Of a stretch of 64,000 nucleotides of DNA, positions 24,776 through 34,198 are shown piece after piece (the first letter of the stretch is position 1; each line of letters begins with the position of its first letter). The notes beneath the pieces were generated by a model, which worked only from the letters and a program-made list of their open reading frames with translations, was not told the origin of the DNA and searched no databases. The stretch is from Sutcliffiella horikoshii (GTDB lineage: Bacteria; Bacillota; Bacilli; Bacillales; Bacillaceae_I), in contig NZ_JAIVKY010000006.1 of NCBI RefSeq assembly GCF_020524325.1, positions 62,001 to 126,000 of the forward strand, read 5' to 3'. Position numbers and translations under genes: made by a program.

Positions 24776-25006
24776 ATGATGGGTTGTTTTATTAACAAAG
24801 TAGTTATTAAGAATGTAAATGGTGGGGTTGTAAACTTCGGAAATATTTTTAAAGCTTCTCCAATAGCAGAGGAAACAGGTGTTACTGGATCTGGATCAGG
24901 AAATCTTGGACAATGCATCAAAACATTTACAAAGATTAGTGTGGTGAATGTTTGCGGTAAGAAGAAAGTAGAAATAAATGACGAAATAGGTGAGGGGTTT
25001 GAGTAG
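24776..25006 (+). CDS. GerPF-like spore germination protein family member
   Basis: A 76-residue protein with NGGVVNFGNIFKASP followed by GVTGSGSGNLGQCIKT. This is the GerPA/GerPF-type layout (VNFGD...SPK...GSGSFNTGD) of small proteins that help germinants pass the spore coat. The ATG-ATG start follows AAAAGGGGTGG. It overlaps the next gene, selB, by 17 bases, so selB translation may be coupled to it. Assignment rests on motif similarity only. Confidence 0.65.
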   Translation: MMGCFINKVVIKNVNGGVVNFGNIFKASPIAEETGVTGSGSGNLGQCIKTFTKISVVNVCGKKKVEINDEIGEGFE

Positions 25007-26879
25007 TAAACACTATACAATTGGAATGGCAGGGCATATTGATCACGGCAAAACCACCTTAACAAAGGCGCTGACTGGGGTGGATACGGATAGACTCAAA
25101 GAAGAGAAGGAGAGACAGATATCTATCGAACTCGGGTATGCACCGTTGAAGATGGATGATGGGTCACTTATATCTATAATTGATGTTCCTGGCCATGAAC
25201 GGTTCATTCGTCAGATGATTGCAGGGGTATCAGGAATCGACCTAGTCATTTTGGTCGTCGCTGCAGATGAAGGGGTAATGCCTCAGACAAAAGAACATTT
25301 AGAAATTGTTAAGTTTCTGCAGATACAAAAAGGAATAATCGCCATAACAAAAAAAGACAAAGTGGAAGAAGAATTATTGGAACTGGTAAAAGAAGAGATA
25401 CTTGATGAGCTAGAAGGAACTGTTTTTCATCATGCACCAGTAGTCTTTTTGGATAGTACAAAAAATAAAGGCATTGATGAGTTGAAGGAAACACTCCTTG
25501 GTCAGTTAAAAAACTTACAACATAAGCAAGAATCTGGAGATTTCCGATTGCCAATTGATCAGGTGTTTACCATTAAAGGACAAGGGACGATTGTCCGCGG
25601 AACGATTATGGAGGGGATGGTTCAAACAGAAGATGAGCTACAGCTTCTTCCTTCAGGAGTACCAGTAAAAGCAAGGCAGTTGCAAGTACATAATAAAATG
25701 GTTGATTTGGCAAAGGCTGGCCAACGGGTTGCGGTTAATCTTCCAAATATCAGTGCTGAGGAAATCAACAGAGGGGATGTCCTCGTTCTTTCCCAGACTT
25801 ACGAAACAACAGATACCATTGATGTTAGTTTAACATTCATTAAGAAGCTGCAATATCCGATAAAACAAAGAAGTGTATTAAAAGTACATATCGGTACAGC
25901 TGAAGTAATGGGGAAGATCATCTTTTTTGATCGAAATGAATATCAAGATTCAAATGAAGAAGTGCTATGCCAGTTGCGTTTAGAAGAAGAAGTAACGGCA
26001 AAAAGAGGCGACAAGCTCATTGTCAGAAGACCTACCCCAGTAGAAACTGTTGGCGGAGGCTGGGTTATTCAAGCAAAAGGCTCCAGATATAAGTTTGGAG
26101 AAAACACAATACGAACACTGCAAAAAGTGAAAGAAGGGAGCCCAGAAGAAAGGGTCACTCAAGCTCTAAGCAAAAACAAACTGTTAGAATCTAAAGATTT
26201 ACAGGAAGAAACAGGATTGAGCAATAAGGAGTTGGATTCTTTATTGGAATCTGGGAAACTGATTAAGATCAAGGATAAATATTATACAGGTTTAGAAAAT
26301 GTAAATGCCACTTTGCATCAAGTAACCAGCTACATCCATTCTTTCCATGTGGCCAATCCATTAAAAGCAGGAGTGTCAAAAGCGGAAATACTTTCTAACT
26401 TTTCAAATTCGATACCTAAGAATTTAGTAGAACATGTCCTTCAAACACTACAAGATGTCGGCAAATTAATACGAGATGAAAGTTTATTGTATGATGCTGG
26501 ATTTGAACCCCACTTTCCAGCTTCTTGGAAAAAAAGAATGGAACAGGTCTTAACTGGTATTGAGAAGGACGGTCTTACTCCTAAACCTTATGAGCAATAT
26601 GGACGAGAGGCGGGTCTTCCTGAAAAAGAACTGCGCGACCTTCAGCATTATTTAATCAGGAGGAAAAAAGTGTACGAGTTGGATGAAAAGCATTTAGTGA
26701 GTGTACAAAGCATAGAAAGTTCTATCTCTAAACTAAAGAAGAAATTTTCAAAGGAAATAGAGCTGAGCGAAGTAAAAGAGGAACTTGGATTGTCCCGTAA
26801 GTATTTGATTCCTTATATGGAATTGTTAGACGGTTTACAGATTACGAAAAGAGAAGACTCTGTGAGGTATTGGTTATAA
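24990..26879 (+). CDS. selB: Selenocysteine-specific elongation factor SelB
   Basis: A 629-residue protein. An EF-Tu-like GTPase domain carries GHIDHGKT (15-22), DVPGHERFIRQM, and TKKD in the NKxD position. Beta-barrel domains follow (TIKGQGTIVRGTI), then a C-terminal half of winged-helix domains that read the SECIS hairpin. SelB delivers Sec-tRNA to UGA codons. The start is uncertain: GTG 24990 is used here, though a TTG at 24999 is possible; both overlap the upstream gene. It is the first of the sel genes in this cluster and is followed by a terminator. Confidence 0.95.
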   Translation: MRGLSSKHYTIGMAGHIDHGKTTLTKALTGVDTDRLKEEKERQISIELGYAPLKMDDGSLISIIDVPGHERFIRQMIAGVSGIDLVILVVAADEGVMPQTKEHLEIVKFLQIQKGIIAITKKDKVEEELLELVKEEILDELEGTVFHHAPVVFLDSTKNKGIDELKETLLGQLKNLQHKQESGDFRLPIDQVFTIKGQGTIVRGTIMEGMVQTEDELQLLPSGVPVKARQLQVHNKMVDLAKAGQRVAVNLPNISAEEINRGDVLVLSQTYETTDTIDVSLTFIKKLQYPIKQRSVLKVHIGTAEVMGKIIFFDRNEYQDSNEEVLCQLRLEEEVTAKRGDKLIVRRPTPVETVGGGWVIQAKGSRYKFGENTIRTLQKVKEGSPEERVTQALSKNKLLESKDLQEETGLSNKELDSLLESGKLIKIKDKYYTGLENVNATLHQVTSYIHSFHVANPLKAGVSKAEILSNFSNSIPKNLVEHVLQTLQDVGKLIRDESLLYDAGFEPHFPASWKKRMEQVLTGIEKDGLTPKPYEQYGREAGLPEKELRDLQHYLIRRKKVYELDEKHLVSVQSIESSISKLKKKFSKEIELSEVKEELGLSRKYLIPYMELLDGLQITKREDSVRYWL

Positions 26880-26881
26880 TG

Positions 26882-26923
26882 AAAAACGGTGCTACTGAAT
26901 GTAATCAGTTGGCACCGTTTTTG
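26882..26923. terminator. Bidirectional terminator between selB and selD
   Basis: AAAAACGGTGC / GCACCGTTTTT with an inner ACTGA/TCAGT helix. It overlaps the end of the convergent selD gene. Confidence 0.85.
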
Positions 26924-27969
26924 TTTACATAAATGCATTTTTCTCTTTTTTCTGTGACAGTTCCTATAATAGCAGCCTGCACATCGTTCTCTTTTAGCTT
27001 CCTTACATACTGATACGCTTTCGCCTCAGGCATGCTGACAAGCAAGCCTCCGGATGTGATGGCATCGCACAACACCAGCTGCTCATGAAAAGAGATGGAA
27101 TCATGGTAATAAACCTCATTATCTAACCATTGATGGTTGGACTTAGATCCACCAGGGACTACTCCAGCTTCAGCCAACTCATATGTTCCCGATAAAACAG
27201 GAACTTTCTTCAGATCGATATGTAAGCTTATGCCGCTTCCGCGTGCTATTTCACTTGCATGTCCGAGAAGTCCAAAACCAGTAACGTCTGTCACGGCATT
27301 CGGATTGAATTCTGTTAATGTTTCTGCAGCATGTTTGTTTAGAGAAGCCATTGTCTGCGTCACGAGAGAAACTTGTTCATCTGTAGCTTTTCCTCGTTTA
27401 ATGGCGGTAGTAATGATCCCTACCCCAATAGGCTTTGTTAAGACAAGTACATCCCCTGGGCGTGCACCGGTATTTTTCCAGATACGGTTTGGATGGGCAA
27501 ACCCTGTAACTGATAAGCCGAATTTTGGTTCCTGGTCATCAATGGAATGTCCCCCAACAATAACGGCACCTGCTTCCTTCACTTTATCCAATGCCCCAGA
27601 TAGGATGGAGTGAAGAATTTCGGGCCCCAGTTTCTTAATGGGATATCCGACAATATTAAGTGCTGTTTTTGGGGTGCCACCCATCGCATAAACGTCACTC
27701 AATGCATTCGCGGCAGCTATTTGTCCAAACATGTAAGGGTCATCCACAACCGGTGTAAAATAATCGAGCGTCTGAATCATGGCAATCTCATCCGTAATTT
27801 TATATACGCCTGCATCATCAGAAGTGCTAAAGCCTACTAACAAATTTGGATCGTGGTTATTTGCAGGTAAATCGCGCAAAACTTGCGCGAGGTCGCTAGG
27901 ACCAAGTTTGCATCCTCAACCAGCTTTCGTCGATAGTGATGTTAAACGAATTTTTTCGTGTTCACTCAT
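26905..27969 (-). CDS. selD: Selenide, water dikinase SelD, itself a selenoprotein (in-frame UGA)
   Basis: The full gene starts at ATG 27969 after AGGAGGTGCC and has 354 residues with one in-frame TGA at codon 18 (27916-27918). The context K-A-G-U-G-C-K-L-G-P matches the catalytic Sec/Cys loop of SelD, and the ATP-binding Lys21 is present. Downstream are SDDAGVY, GGTPKTALNIV, GGHSI and VTDVTGFGLLGH. A hairpin with a GUU loop 25 bases after the UGA serves as SECIS. A frame search without Sec would start at 27879 and lose the active site. The enzyme makes selenophosphate from selenide and ATP. Confidence 0.95.
27872..27890 (-). promoter_or_regulatory. Bacterial SECIS hairpin of selD
   Basis: On the minus strand TCGCGCAA-GTT-TTGCGCGA is a perfect 8-bp stem with a three-base GUU loop. 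It begins 25 bases after the UGA (27918-27916). Bacterial SECIS elements are hairpins in this distance range with a G-U in the apical loop. The element also encodes residues of SelD. Confidence 0.85.
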
Positions 27970-28077
27970 TATGGCACCTCCTGTCTAGTACTAAGTATAT
28001 TCGTCTAATGAGTGGTTTACCAGTGATAAAGATTTGAATTTTGCGAAAAGATAGTAGATGTACTATGATAATAATAG

Positions 28078-28102
28078 TGACCAAGAAGGAATATCTTGGT
28101 CA
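28078..28102. promoter_or_regulatory. Inverted repeat in the selD-selW intergenic region
   Basis: TGACCAAGA and TCTTGGTCA are perfect 9-base arms around a 7-base spacer, 31 bases before the SelW-like ATG and between divergent genes. There is no T-run, so it is not a terminator. It may be an operator or a 5'-UTR hairpin. Confidence 0.6.
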
Positions 28103-28133
28103 TCGTAGTAAAACTTGCATAGGAGGAAAACTC

Positions 28134-28373
28134 ATGAGCAATTTCAAAGTATCTATCGAATTTTGCATGCAGTGAAACTACGCGCCAAAAGCCGCGAGTT
28201 TCGCGGAATCGTTATTTTCCCATTTCCGAACGGATATCTCTTCTATGGAGCTAATTCCAAGCTCTGGTGGAAAATTTGAAGTGACGGTAAATGGAGAAAC
28301 AATTTATTCTAAAAAAGAAACAGGTGTGTTTCCGAAAGCGGAAGACATCATCGCTCAATTGGAAGGCAAGTAA
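28134..28373 (+). CDS. SelW-like (Rdx family) selenoprotein with an in-frame UGA
   Basis: A 79-residue protein starting at ATG 28134 after AGGAGGAAAA, with one in-frame TGA at codon 14 (28173-28175). The sequence reads IEFC-M-Q-U-N-Y, a C-x-x-U redox motif (Cys11, Sec14), then LIPSSGGKFEV and GVFPKAEDII. These are the hallmarks of the SelW/SelT/SelH thioredoxin-like Rdx family, where Cys homologues have CxxC. A GUU-loop hairpin follows the UGA by 16 bases. It is divergent from selD and upstream of selA. The redox partner is not known. Confidence 0.92.
28192..28206 (+). promoter_or_regulatory. Bacterial SECIS hairpin of the SelW-like gene
   Basis: CCGCGA-GTT-TCGCGG is a perfect 6-bp stem with the same GUU loop as in selD, starting 16 bases after the UGA. 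Confidence 0.85.
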
Positions 28374-28405
28374 GAGAGGAGGGGGAACCCTTCTCTTTTA
28401 CTTTT
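28373..28405 (+). terminator. Weak terminator between the SelW-like gene and selA
   Basis: AAGAGAGGAGGG / CCCTTCTCTT pair imperfectly, followed by TTACTTTTTT. Some read-through into selA is likely. Confidence 0.5.
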
Positions 28406-28452
28406 TTAATACGGTATAATAAGAATATGATTTAACGGAAAAGGTGAATAAA

Positions 28453-29850
28453 TTGAAAGACTTATTACGTAATATCCCTCCAGTTCATGAATTGCAAAAA
28501 CATAAAACATTTTACTTTTTATGCAAAAAATACAATCTTGATGAGACATTACTTACTTCTATAATTAGACAGGCCTTAGATGCGGTTAGGAATAAAGTAA
28601 TTAGCGGTCAGCAGATAGAAAAAGATATTAATTCTTACATTTGGGATGAAATAGATCAAATGGTGAAAAGAAAATGTAGACCACGACTCCTATCTGTAAT
28701 TAATGCAACAGGTACAATATTACATACAAATTTGGGACGAGCAAGGTTGAGCAGAGAGGCGATAGACCGAGTTGTTGAAGTGGCTTCCAATTACTCCAAT
28801 CTAGAATTTAATATTGATTCAGGAAAACGGGGCTCAAGGCACGATATTGTCGAGGATTTAATTAAAGAGGTAACAGGTGCGGAAGCTGCCATGGTAGTAA
28901 ATAATAACGCAGCAGCAGTGTTTTTTATCTTGAATGCATTTGGAAAAGGAAAAGAAGTAATTGTTTCACGAGGCCAGCTTGTGGAGATTGGAGGTTCTTT
29001 TCGAATCAGTTCCATAATGGAAGAGAGCGGTGCAGTGCTTGTCGAGGTAGGAACCACTAACAAAACCCACTCGAAAGATTATGAGGAAGCTCTATCTGAT
29101 GAAACTGCCATGGTGTTAAAAGTACATACAAGCAATTTTAAAATAGTTGGCTTTACTCAGGACGTATCAACACAACAACTCGTTGAATTAAAGAAGTTTC
29201 AAGAAAATTTGATTGTCTACGAAGATCTGGGAAGTGGAGTCCTTTTTGATTTTACAGAGGAGGGTATCGGAGAGGAACCAGTTGTACAAAAAGTGTTAGA
29301 AACTGGCGTGGACATCGTATCGTTTAGCGGTGATAAACTGTTAGGCGGACCACAAGCAGGTATCATAGCCGGAAAAAAACAATATATCGATAAGTTAAAA
29401 AAGCATCAACTAGCCAGAGTTCTTCGAGTGGATAAAATGAGCTTTGCTGCGCTAGAAGGAACATTACAAGCATATGCAAACAATAAAGCAAAAGATATTC
29501 CAGTGGTAAGAGATATGTTATTAACGATTGAAGAGGTTAGAGAAAGGGCCATGGTTTTTCTTGATTCTGCTACCTCACTGGAAATGTTTCATTGGGAGCT
29601 GGTGGAAGTGGATTCCATGGTAGGCGGTGGGACGATGCCAGAAGTGAAAATACCATCCATCGCTATTAGGGTGCAAGCAGATATACTTTCGTCTCAAACT
29701 TTGGCGGACGAATTAAGAAAGGGAACCCCAAGTGTGGTGGTTCGGCTCCAAGATCAGCACGTGATTTTGGATTTCCGAACTATCACACAAGGGGAAATAC
29801 CTAAGATTGTGGAAGCTTTTCGTAAAATCGAGCTTACATATCGTGACTAG
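28453..29850 (+). CDS. selA: L-seryl-tRNA(Sec) selenium transferase SelA
   Basis: A 465-residue fold-type I PLP enzyme. It contains [28 protein letters not shown] and [13 protein letters not shown], with the PLP lysine near residue 293. It converts Ser-tRNA(Sec) to Sec-tRNA(Sec) with selenophosphate from SelD. The TTG at 28453 is preferred because AAAGGTGA sits 5 bases upstream; the in-frame GTG at 28444 is part of that ribosome binding site. The 3' end overlaps the convergent sspP by 17 bases. Together with selB, selD and the UCA tRNA this completes the pathway. Confidence 0.95.
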   Translation: MKDLLRNIPPVHELQKHKTFYFLCKKYNLDETLLTSIIRQALDAVRNKVISGQQIEKDINSYIWDEIDQMVKRKCRPRLLSVINATGTILHTNLGRARLSREAIDRVVEVASNYSNLEFNIDSGKRGSRHDIVEDLIKEVTGAEAAMVVNNNAAAVFFILNAFGKGKEVIVSRGQLVEIGGSFRISSIMEESGAVLVEVGTTNKTHSKDYEEALSDETAMVLKVHTSNFKIVGFTQDVSTQQLVELKKFQENLIVYEDLGSGVLFDFTEEGIGEEPVVQKVLETGVDIVSFSGDKLLGGPQAGIIAGKKQYIDKLKKHQLARVLRVDKMSFAALEGTLQAYANNKAKDIPVVRDMLLTIEEVRERAMVFLDSATSLEMFHWELVEVDSMVGGGTMPEVKIPSIAIRVQADILSSQTLADELRKGTPSVVVRLQDQHVILDFRTITQGEIPKIVEAFRKIELTYRD

Positions 29851-29977
29851 AATTATGCTTTTGGCGGGTATGCTGACGGTTTTTTACTTTATGTGATCCG
29901 CTTAAAGGTGCGGGTTGACCTGATTGATTATCTTTAGGCTGGTTTCTGACCATATCTTTGTGGCTGTTTTTGTTCAT
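29834..29977 (-). CDS. sspP: Small acid-soluble spore protein P
   Basis: A 47-residue protein. [20 protein letters not shown] followed by KHNSSHDM matches SspP closely (recalled). The ATG follows AAAGGAGGAG. SspP is a minor spore protein made in the forespore. In B. subtilis sspP lies next to sspO and citB; here a gene of 88 residues is inserted between sspP and sspO. It overlaps the end of selA tail to tail. Confidence 0.93.
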   Translation of the reverse strand: MNKNSHKDMVRNQPKDNQSGQPAPLSGSHKVKNRQHTRQKHNSSHDM

Positions 29978-30112
29978 GATATATCTCCTCCTTTGCTTAT
30001 AGTTTTTGAAAAAAGGACAGGTTTATGCTCAATTGTCTGAGGTATATTTTTCATTTAAACGGGCAGTATAGGTAGAGCTATTATTTACATCGAACTAAAG
30101 GAGCGAAAAGAT

Positions 30113-30379
30113 ATGCCATATCATAAAGATAAACAGCAAGCTTTCCAAGCAGCGCAACAAGGAACAGAACAAGCGAGAGATGTGTACGAAGCGATTGTCA
30201 GAAATGACCCAAATTACGGGCATGATTTCAAACGATTAGAAAATGAAGTAAACGAAGCAATGGAACAGATCAACAATGCATTAGAGGTAGCTTCTGAAAC
30301 ACAACGCCCGCAGTTAATGCAATTTCAGGCAGACCTTCAACGCCTGATGCAGCAAGGCGAAGGGAATACGTTGGAGTAG
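30113..30379 (+). CDS. Small helical protein (YtzC/DUF2524-like)
   Basis: An 88-residue, Gln- and Glu-rich, probably two-helix protein (DKQQAFQAAQQGTEQARDVY...LMQFQADLQRLMQQG). Length and layout resemble YtzC of B. subtilis, but identity is not certain. The ATG follows AAAGGAGCG. It is divergent from sspP and followed by a terminator. The position among spore genes hints at spore expression, which is inference only. Confidence 0.6.
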   Translation: MPYHKDKQQAFQAAQQGTEQARDVYEAIVRNDPNYGHDFKRLENEVNEAMEQINNALEVASETQRPQLMQFQADLQRLMQQGEGNTLE

Positions 30380-30408
30380 AGAGTTGTTTGGCAAGGTTAG
30401 GCTAGGTG

Positions 30409-30451
30409 GGCCAATCTAGAACCGGGAGTAGGGTTTTAGATTGGCTTTTTT
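30409..30451 (+). terminator. Terminator after the 88-residue gene
   Basis: GGCCAATCTAGAA / TTTTAGATTGGCTTTTTT hairpin. Confidence 0.8.
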
Positions 30452-30570
30452 AGTTTTAAAGAGGTGAATATATGTTTTAACCAGACAAGAGACAAGACTT
30501 GTGATCTTTAGTGTGAAAATAGCGGTGAAATAATGATTTTAAGAGAAAAACAGGCTCATTTTTCATTGTA

Positions 30571-30767
30571 AAAAATCGTTCGGTCATTTTTAATCAATCT
30601 TCGGTCAAAATACAATAGAATTTAGAGGTGTTTGGACAGTTTAAAGGGGAGTTCGGCCACTTTGAAATTTGGTTCGGTCACTTTTGGCTAATCTTCAGCC
30701 AACTTTGCAGAATCTTCGGTCACTTTTGAGAAAACTTCGGTCAAAAAACGAAAATCTTCGGACATTT
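30571..30767 (-). repeat. Degenerate TTGACCGAAGATTTT repeat tract, inverted relative to 23497-23715
   Basis: Read on the minus strand the tract starts AAATGTCCGAAGATTTTCG. It carries about ten imperfect copies of TGACCGAAG, some as TGGCTGAAG or TGTCCAAAC. A 65-residue open frame on the + strand over this tract is an artefact of the repeat. The remainder of the gap 30452-30570 holds nothing recognisable. Confidence 0.8.
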
Positions 30768-30910
30768 ACATTTGGACCTGTAATTACTAAAAGAACTATA
30801 CCAAGTCATCTTCTTTACTGCTTCGTAAGAATGATATCAACCAATGATACCAAAACCAATAATTAAAAAATCAACCCCACCAAATTGGAGTTGATTTCAA
30901 ATAAGTACTA

Positions 30911-31060
30911 TTACTGATTCTTCTTACGTTTTTTATTATTCTGCTTCTGAGCTTCTGTCAAAGGCTCATTGGAAAGTTCCTCATTGTACCCGGCACCTTT
31001 GCCCTGTCCGCTAGCGCTATTCATACCTTCGATGACATGATTCGATTTTCTTTTTGCCAT
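30911..31060 (-). CDS. sspO: Small acid-soluble spore protein O
   Basis: A 49-residue protein. [20 protein letters not shown], then AGYNEE and [15 protein letters not shown] match SspO (CotK) of bacilli (recalled). The ATG follows GGAGGTGAAG. It is a minor spore protein made in the forespore and lies divergent from aconitase, as in B. subtilis. In B. subtilis it is co-transcribed with sspP; here about 0.9 kb with a + strand gene separates them. Confidence 0.93.
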   Translation of the reverse strand: MAKRKSNHVIEGMNSASGQGKGAGYNEELSNEPLTEAQKQNNKKRKKNQ

Positions 31061-31129
31061 TTTGCTTCACCTCCATTTATAGTTTCTCCTGAGGTTTCAA
31101 CAGCATGTATTTGTGGAATATTATGAAAG

Positions 31130-31144
31130 ATAAGAGTAACTTAT
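31130..31144 (+). promoter_or_regulatory. CcpC-type box upstream of aconitase
   Basis: ATAA-GAGTAAC-TTAT exactly fits the CcpC dyad ATAA-N7-TTAT known from citB regulation in B. subtilis. It lies about 210 bases before the acnA start. A further TTAT half-site near 31171 fits the second, promoter-proximal CcpC contact. Confidence 0.6.
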
Positions 31145-31256
31145 GTGATTTGATAACTTTATTGATATTTACTTATGAGAAATGTTGTATTAAGATAATA
31201 TTGTAAGGACTATTCGGTGGGAGAAACAACTCGAAAATTGTCTCAAAGAAAAACAT

Positions 31257-31271
31257 TCGCAAACGCTTTCC
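31257..31271 (+). promoter_or_regulatory. cre-like site in the acnA leader
   Basis: TCGCAAACGCTTTCC shares the AAnCG core and most positions of the CcpA cre consensus, with two mismatches. It would lie in the transcribed leader. Confidence 0.4.
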
Positions 31272-31355
31272 ACTAAAAGAAAGCTTGTTTTTCAATGCCT
31301 ATTAATTGTTCATAGCGAGGTCCTATTAAACTATGAGTAGCAGGGGGTAATACAT

Positions 31356-34061
31356 ATGACGAAGCAAGATGTTTTTAATGCCCGCACGTCTTTTGATGTT
31401 AACGGGAAAACGTATCATTACTATTCTTTGCAAGCGCTTGAAAAAGCAAACATTGGTAACGTGTCACGTTTACCATACTCCATTAAAGTATTATTAGAAT
31501 CCGTCCTACGCCAAGTAGACGGCCGTGTTATCACAAAAGAGCACGTTGAAAACTTAGCAAAATGGGGAACAGACGAGCAGAAGGACGTGGATGTACCATT
31601 CAAACCTTCTCGTGTCATTCTTCAAGACTTTACAGGAGTTCCAGCGGTGGTTGACCTTGCTTCTTTACGTAAAGCAATGGCTGATGTTGGTGGAGATCCT
31701 CAGAAAATTAATCCTGAAATCCCGGTTGACCTTGTAATTGACCACTCTGTACAAGTGGATAAAGCTGGTACGGCTGATTCTCTAGACTTCAACATGAAGC
31801 TTGAGTTCGAACGTAATGCAGAGCGTTACAAGTTCCTAAGCTGGGCAAAGAAATCATTTGACAACTACCGTGCAGTTCCACCAGCAACTGGTATCGTTCA
31901 CCAAGTTAACTTAGAATACTTGGCTAACGTTGTTCATGCTGTGGAAGAAAACGGCGAGTTCGTAGCCTTCCCTGACACGCTTGTTGGTACTGACTCTCAT
32001 ACAACGATGATTAATGGTATCGGTGTTCTTGGATGGGGTGTAGGTGGTATCGAAGCAGAAGCAGGAATGCTTGGCCAACCTTCATACTTCCCTGTTCCTG
32101 AGGTTGTTGGGGTTAAATTGACAGGTGCACTACCTAACGGAACTACTGCAACTGACTTAGCATTAAAAGTAACACAAGTATTGCGTAAACATGGTGTGGT
32201 TGGTAAGTTCGTTGAGTTCTTCGGACCTGGTGTTTCTGAATTACCACTTGCAGACCGTGCAACAATTGCCAACATGGCACCTGAATACGGTGCAACTTGT
32301 GGATTCTTCCCAGTTGATGAAGAGTCTCTTGATTACATGCGCCTAACAGGACGCAGTGAAGAGCAAATCAAATTGGTAGAAGAGTATTCCAAAGCAAACG
32401 GATTGTTCTTCAGCCCTGACGCTGATCCTATCTACACAGACGTAGTAGACATTGACCTTGGGGAAATCGAACCAAACCTTTCCGGACCTAAACGTCCACA
32501 AGACCTTGTGCCACTATCCATGATGCAAGAAACTTTCCGTAACGCATTAGTAGCTCCACAAGGGAACCAAGGCTATGGTCTAACTCCTACTGACATCGCT
32601 AAAGAAGTAGAAGTAACATTAGCTTCCGGTGAGAAAACGACAATGAAAACAGGATCTATTGCGATTGCATCCATTACTTCCTGTACAAATACATCCAACC
32701 CATACGTTTTGATCGCTGCTGGTTTAGTTGCGAAAAAAGCGGTGGAATTAGGATTAGAAGTTCCAAGCTTCGTGAAAACATCTTTAGCACCTGGTTCCAA
32801 GGTTGTTACAGGTTATCTTCACGATTCCGGACTTCAACCGTATCTAGATCAATTAGGTTTTAACATCGTAGGTTACGGTTGTGCGACATGTATCGGAAAC
32901 TCCGGTCCATTGGCGGACGAAATCGAAGAAGCAGTAGCAGAAAATGACTTGCTTGTTACTTCTGTACTTTCTGGTAACCGTAACTTTGAAGGACGTATCC
33001 ACCCGCTTGTAAAAGGTAACTACCTTGCATCTCCACCACTAGTTGTGGCATATGCGCTTGCTGGTAATGTGGATGTTGATCTTCAAAATGATGTAATCGG
33101 AAAAGACAAAGATGGAAACGATGTATTCTTCAAGGATATCTGGCCTTCTATGACAGAAGTAAAAGAAGTTGTTAAATCAACGGTAACTCCAGAGCTATTC
33201 CGTAGAGAATATGAGCATGTATTTGATGACAACAAGCGCTGGAATGAAATCCAGACTTCTGATGAAGCATTGTACTCATGGGATAATGATTCCACTTACA
33301 TTCAAAACCCACCATTCTTTGAAGGGTTAACTGCTGAAGCAGGTACTGTAGAGCCACTTTCTGGCCTACGTGTAGTTGGAAAGTTTGCAGATTCTGTAAC
33401 AACTGACCACATCTCTCCAGCTGGTTCCATCGGTAAAGATACACCTGCAGGTAAATACCTACAAGCAAACGGTGTTACTCCTCGTGAGTTTAACTCTTAT
33501 GGTTCCCGTCGTGGTAACCATGAAGTGATGATGCGTGGTACGTTTGCAAACATCCGTATCCGTAACCAAATCGCTCCTGGCACTGAAGGCGGCTGGACGA
33601 CTTACTGGCCAACTGGCGATGTAATGAGCATTTATGATGCTTGCATGAAGTACAAAGAAGAAGGCACTGGCCTTATGGTCATTGCTGGAAAAGACTATGG
33701 TATGGGAAGCTCCCGTGACTGGGCTGCTAAAGGAACAAACCTACTTGGAATTAAAACAGTTATCGCGGAAAGCTTCGAAAGAATCCACCGTAGTAACCTT
33801 GTTCTAATGGGAGTTCTACCTTTACAGTTCAAAGATGGCGAAAGTGCAGAAGTACTTGGCTTGACTGGTAAAGAAACGTTTGAAGTAGCTGTTGATGAAA
33901 CAGTTAAACCACGTGACTTTGTAAAAGTTACTGCTACAGACGAAGAAGGCAACAAGAAAGAATTTGAAGCACTTGTTCGTTTCGATAGCGAAGTAGAAAT
34001 CGACTACTACCGTCACGGTGGTATCCTGCGTATGGTATTGCGCGACAAGCTAAAAGCGTAA
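31356..34061 (+). CDS. citB: Aconitate hydratase (AcnA/CitB type)
   Basis: A 901-residue aconitase of the IRP1/AcnA type. The [4Fe-4S] ligands are in [11 protein letters not shown] and [12 protein letters not shown]; other marks are [20 protein letters not shown] and [15 protein letters not shown]. It interconverts citrate and isocitrate in the TCA cycle, and in bacilli also binds RNA when iron is short. The start follows GCAGGGGGTA. Codon use looks like that of a highly expressed gene. Regulation by CcpC and possibly CcpA is suggested by upstream sites. It is monocistronic. Confidence 0.97.
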   Translation: MTKQDVFNARTSFDVNGKTYHYYSLQALEKANIGNVSRLPYSIKVLLESVLRQVDGRVITKEHVENLAKWGTDEQKDVDVPFKPSRVILQDFTGVPAVVDLASLRKAMADVGGDPQKINPEIPVDLVIDHSVQVDKAGTADSLDFNMKLEFERNAERYKFLSWAKKSFDNYRAVPPATGIVHQVNLEYLANVVHAVEENGEFVAFPDTLVGTDSHTTMINGIGVLGWGVGGIEAEAGMLGQPSYFPVPEVVGVKLTGALPNGTTATDLALKVTQVLRKHGVVGKFVEFFGPGVSELPLADRATIANMAPEYGATCGFFPVDEESLDYMRLTGRSEEQIKLVEEYSKANGLFFSPDADPIYTDVVDIDLGEIEPNLSGPKRPQDLVPLSMMQETFRNALVAPQGNQGYGLTPTDIAKEVEVTLASGEKTTMKTGSIAIASITSCTNTSNPYVLIAAGLVAKKAVELGLEVPSFVKTSLAPGSKVVTGYLHDSGLQPYLDQLGFNIVGYGCATCIGNSGPLADEIEEAVAENDLLVTSVLSGNRNFEGRIHPLVKGNYLASPPLVVAYALAGNVDVDLQNDVIGKDKDGNDVFFKDIWPSMTEVKEVVKSTVTPELFRREYEHVFDDNKRWNEIQTSDEALYSWDNDSTYIQNPPFFEGLTAEAGTVEPLSGLRVVGKFADSVTTDHISPAGSIGKDTPAGKYLQANGVTPREFNSYGSRRGNHEVMMRGTFANIRIRNQIAPGTEGGWTTYWPTGDVMSIYDACMKYKEEGTGLMVIAGKDYGMGSSRDWAAKGTNLLGIKTVIAESFERIHRSNLVLMGVLPLQFKDGESAEVLGLTGKETFEVAVDETVKPRDFVKVTATDEEGNKKEFEALVRFDSEVEIDYYRHGGILRMVLRDKLKA

Positions 34062-34071
34062 TTCAATTTAT

Positions 34072-34105
34072 AAGCTGGTCTCTTAACCGAGGCCAGCTTT
34101 TTCTT
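34072..34105 (+). terminator. Terminator after aconitase
   Basis: AAGCTGGTCTC / GAGGCCAGCTT hairpin followed by TTTCTTTT. Confidence 0.88.
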
Positions 34106-34198
34106 TTGATTTAAATGTTATAAAATTGACATAGGTTAATGGAAATTACATCATTACGTATGATTAAATGATAGTAATACAATGTAGAGGAGTAAGAA

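Noticed and set aside
27137-27613. 158-residue + strand ORF opposite selD
   Set aside because: Antisense shadow of selD without a start signal; selD has clear motifs on the other strand.
30669-30866. 65-residue + strand ORF
   Set aside because: It consists mainly of the GACCGAAG-type repeat tract; no ribosome binding site.
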